From: Tetrahymena elliotti 4EA | Taxonomy: Eukaryota > Ciliophora > Oligohymenophorea > Hymenostomatida > Tetrahymenidae | Direction: 5' to 3' | Assembly (NCBI GenBank): GCA_000231825.2 | Contig: JH720312.1 | Location: 1,146,236-1,210,235, forward strand | DNA length: 64,000 bases | Shown here: positions 62,462-64,000 of the stretch, piece after piece | Layout of the letters: each line of letters opens with the position of its first letter | How positions within the stretch are numbered: position 1 is the stretch's first letter | Notes under the pieces: model-generated | Seen by the model: the letters and a program-made list of their open reading frames with translations, nothing else | Databases searched by the model: none | Told to the model about the DNA's origin: nothing | Position numbers and translations under genes: made by a program

Positions 62462-64000
62462 TATGCAAATACTTCTAAAAAATTATGCTTTTATTCTAAT
62501 AAAATTTAATTTGAAATAAAGAATGAATATTATAATTTATTAATTAGTAATTAGTTGTTTTAAAAGTAATATGAAGATAGATATTAGTTTATTTATTTAT
62601 CTTAAAAATTAAGCAAAAAAAATTGCGTATCTAATATACTATTATCTCTATCCAAACAAAGTCTAATGTTACAAATTTTAAATAAAATTTATAGCCATAA
62701 AAATGTATCATTTAAAAACCAAATATTTTTGATTGTTGCATCCTATCCATCAAAATACATATTTAATAGCTGGTTAAAAACCATTAATAATTAAAAAATT
62801 ATAAATTTGCATATAAATTTATCTATTTATTTGTAATCTCCACACCATTTTTATTATTTTTCATTTCAAAAATTATTAACATAAAAACTGACAAATACAT
62901 AAAATTTATATAATTAGTTTTTGAGAATCTTTCATCAAATAAATAAAATTGACTAAGAAAAGTAAAACATAAATTAATTGATTTTTTATTGATATTTATT
63001 CAAATTTGAATTGTTGATCAAATCTTTTTGTTTATTTCTATAATTAATTCATGTTTCTGAGTCAGAGATTACTTTTTAATTTTGAAATCATTAAAAAATC
63101 AATTGATAAGATAAATTAAAGAAAAATATTTTAAAATAAACAATATATATTTTTTAAAAATAATTTTTAATTAAATTTTGAGTGATACTGATTTTAGATA
63201 TTAAAATTTATTCTATTATTGTTATGTAATTAATCATTTTTAAAAATATTTTGATTTAATTAAATTTATTTTATAAATTATTCACCTAATTCTTCAAAAA
63301 CTATTTTAAAAATTGTTATTGAGACAATTTTTAAAAATAAATAATATTCCTTTTAAAATTAATACAAATAAGAAAATGATATTTTTATTTTAATTTAGAT
63401 CACCATTTTTAATGGCTAATATTATCTCAATTTTCTTATTTTCAATATTTTAATATAGTTTGCTCAATATCTCTTCTTTTGATTGAACATAAAATAGCTG
63501 TTAGTACTTTCAAAGTAGTGAAGAAATATCATATTTTTGGAAAACATAAATTTGATAACATTTGTGTTGCAATTTTAATAATGGGTTTTTTGAGGAACAA
63601 GTAATAATGTCAAAAATGAATATTTAATGAAATTATACAAAAACCTGTTTGAGTTCTTTTAAAAGAATATAAAATTTTGTATTTTATCTAAAAATAAATA
63701 TAAAAATTAGTAAATTTTTCATTGTAAAAAATGTAATTTAATTTGAATTTGATAAAACTTTGATTTTTAAGATTACATTTTTATACACTTAAACATCATC
63801 AAATTATTTATGACCAAGGAAGCAATTTACAAACTAAATTTAAAAGAGCAAAGTTTCACTGAAAATTATTGTTTAAAAAAATATGTTTGTTAAATATAAA
63901 CTCTTTACATAATTTTAAATTCAAAGAGTTGCTTGGACAAGTATTTTAATTATTTATTCATTTTTATATTTGTATTTTATGAATGTTATTAATTTATTTT
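62462..64000. other. AT-rich end of window, upstream of the BTB gene
   Basis: About 1.5 kb with no plausible gene on either strand. The first few hundred bases presumably hold the BTB gene promoter. No telomeric repeat is present at the window end. Confidence 0.6.

Noticed and set aside
1..64000. tRNA, rRNA, CRISPR arrays, bacterial ribosome-binding sites, IS elements, telomeric repeats, chromosome-breakage sequence
   Set aside because: I looked for each on both strands and found none. Bacterial features are not expected, since the introns, genetic code and protein families are those of a ciliate. A covariance-model tRNA scan would be needed to exclude tRNAs fully.

Overview
The window is very AT-rich eukaryotic DNA from a ciliate, most like a Tetrahymena macronuclear chromosome. 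In every gene TAA and TAG are read as glutamine and only TGA stops translation. Introns are short, with GTAAG/GTAAA donors and T-rich ..TTTAG acceptors. Read with the standard code the genes fall into fragments; read with the ciliate code they become 17 long gene models plus one apparent pseudogene. I saw no telomeric repeat, chromosome-breakage sequence, rRNA, tRNA or transposon.

Layout. (1) 0.5-11 kb: two tandem minus-strand genes for very large putative surface proteins, each with an H-type-lectin-like head, a long cysteine-rich repeat stalk and a polytopic membrane C-terminus. (2) 12.5-17.1 kb: a leucine-rich-repeat-like protein and an unrecognised multi-pass membrane protein. (3) 19.3-27.6 kb: a second, unrelated tandem pair of cysteine-rich polytopic membrane proteins. 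The first copy is intact and the second is broken by several frame disruptions. (4) 28-31.2 kb: a five-exon glutaminyl-tRNA synthetase. (5) 33-37 kb: two small unrecognised genes, a non-coding tandem duplication and a COQ11-like NAD(P)-binding protein. (6) 37.9-45.2 kb: a TPR protein converging on a protein with two cyclic-nucleotide-binding domains. (7) 46.6-54.5 kb: an eIF3j-like factor, a STIMATE/TMEM110-family membrane protein and an unrecognised Q/N-rich protein. (8) 54.9-58.4 kb: a tandem pair of secreted or membrane-anchored histidine acid phosphatases sharing one intron position. (9) 59.9-62.5 kb: a BTB-BACK protein with a HECTD1/discoidin-like C-terminal domain and an octapeptide repeat linker.

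Housekeeping genes (QARS, eIF3j, STIMATE, acid phosphatases) sit beside what looks like expanding lineage-specific surface-protein families in the first 27 kb. That receptor-like cluster is the most interesting part: it shows recent duplication, repeat-unit expansion and decay within a few kilobases. The glutamine reassignment can be read directly, because conserved glutamines in the acid phosphatase and STIMATE families are encoded by TAA or TAG. All models were translated by hand, so intron borders are inferred from frame continuity and splice consensus and would be settled by RNA-seq.
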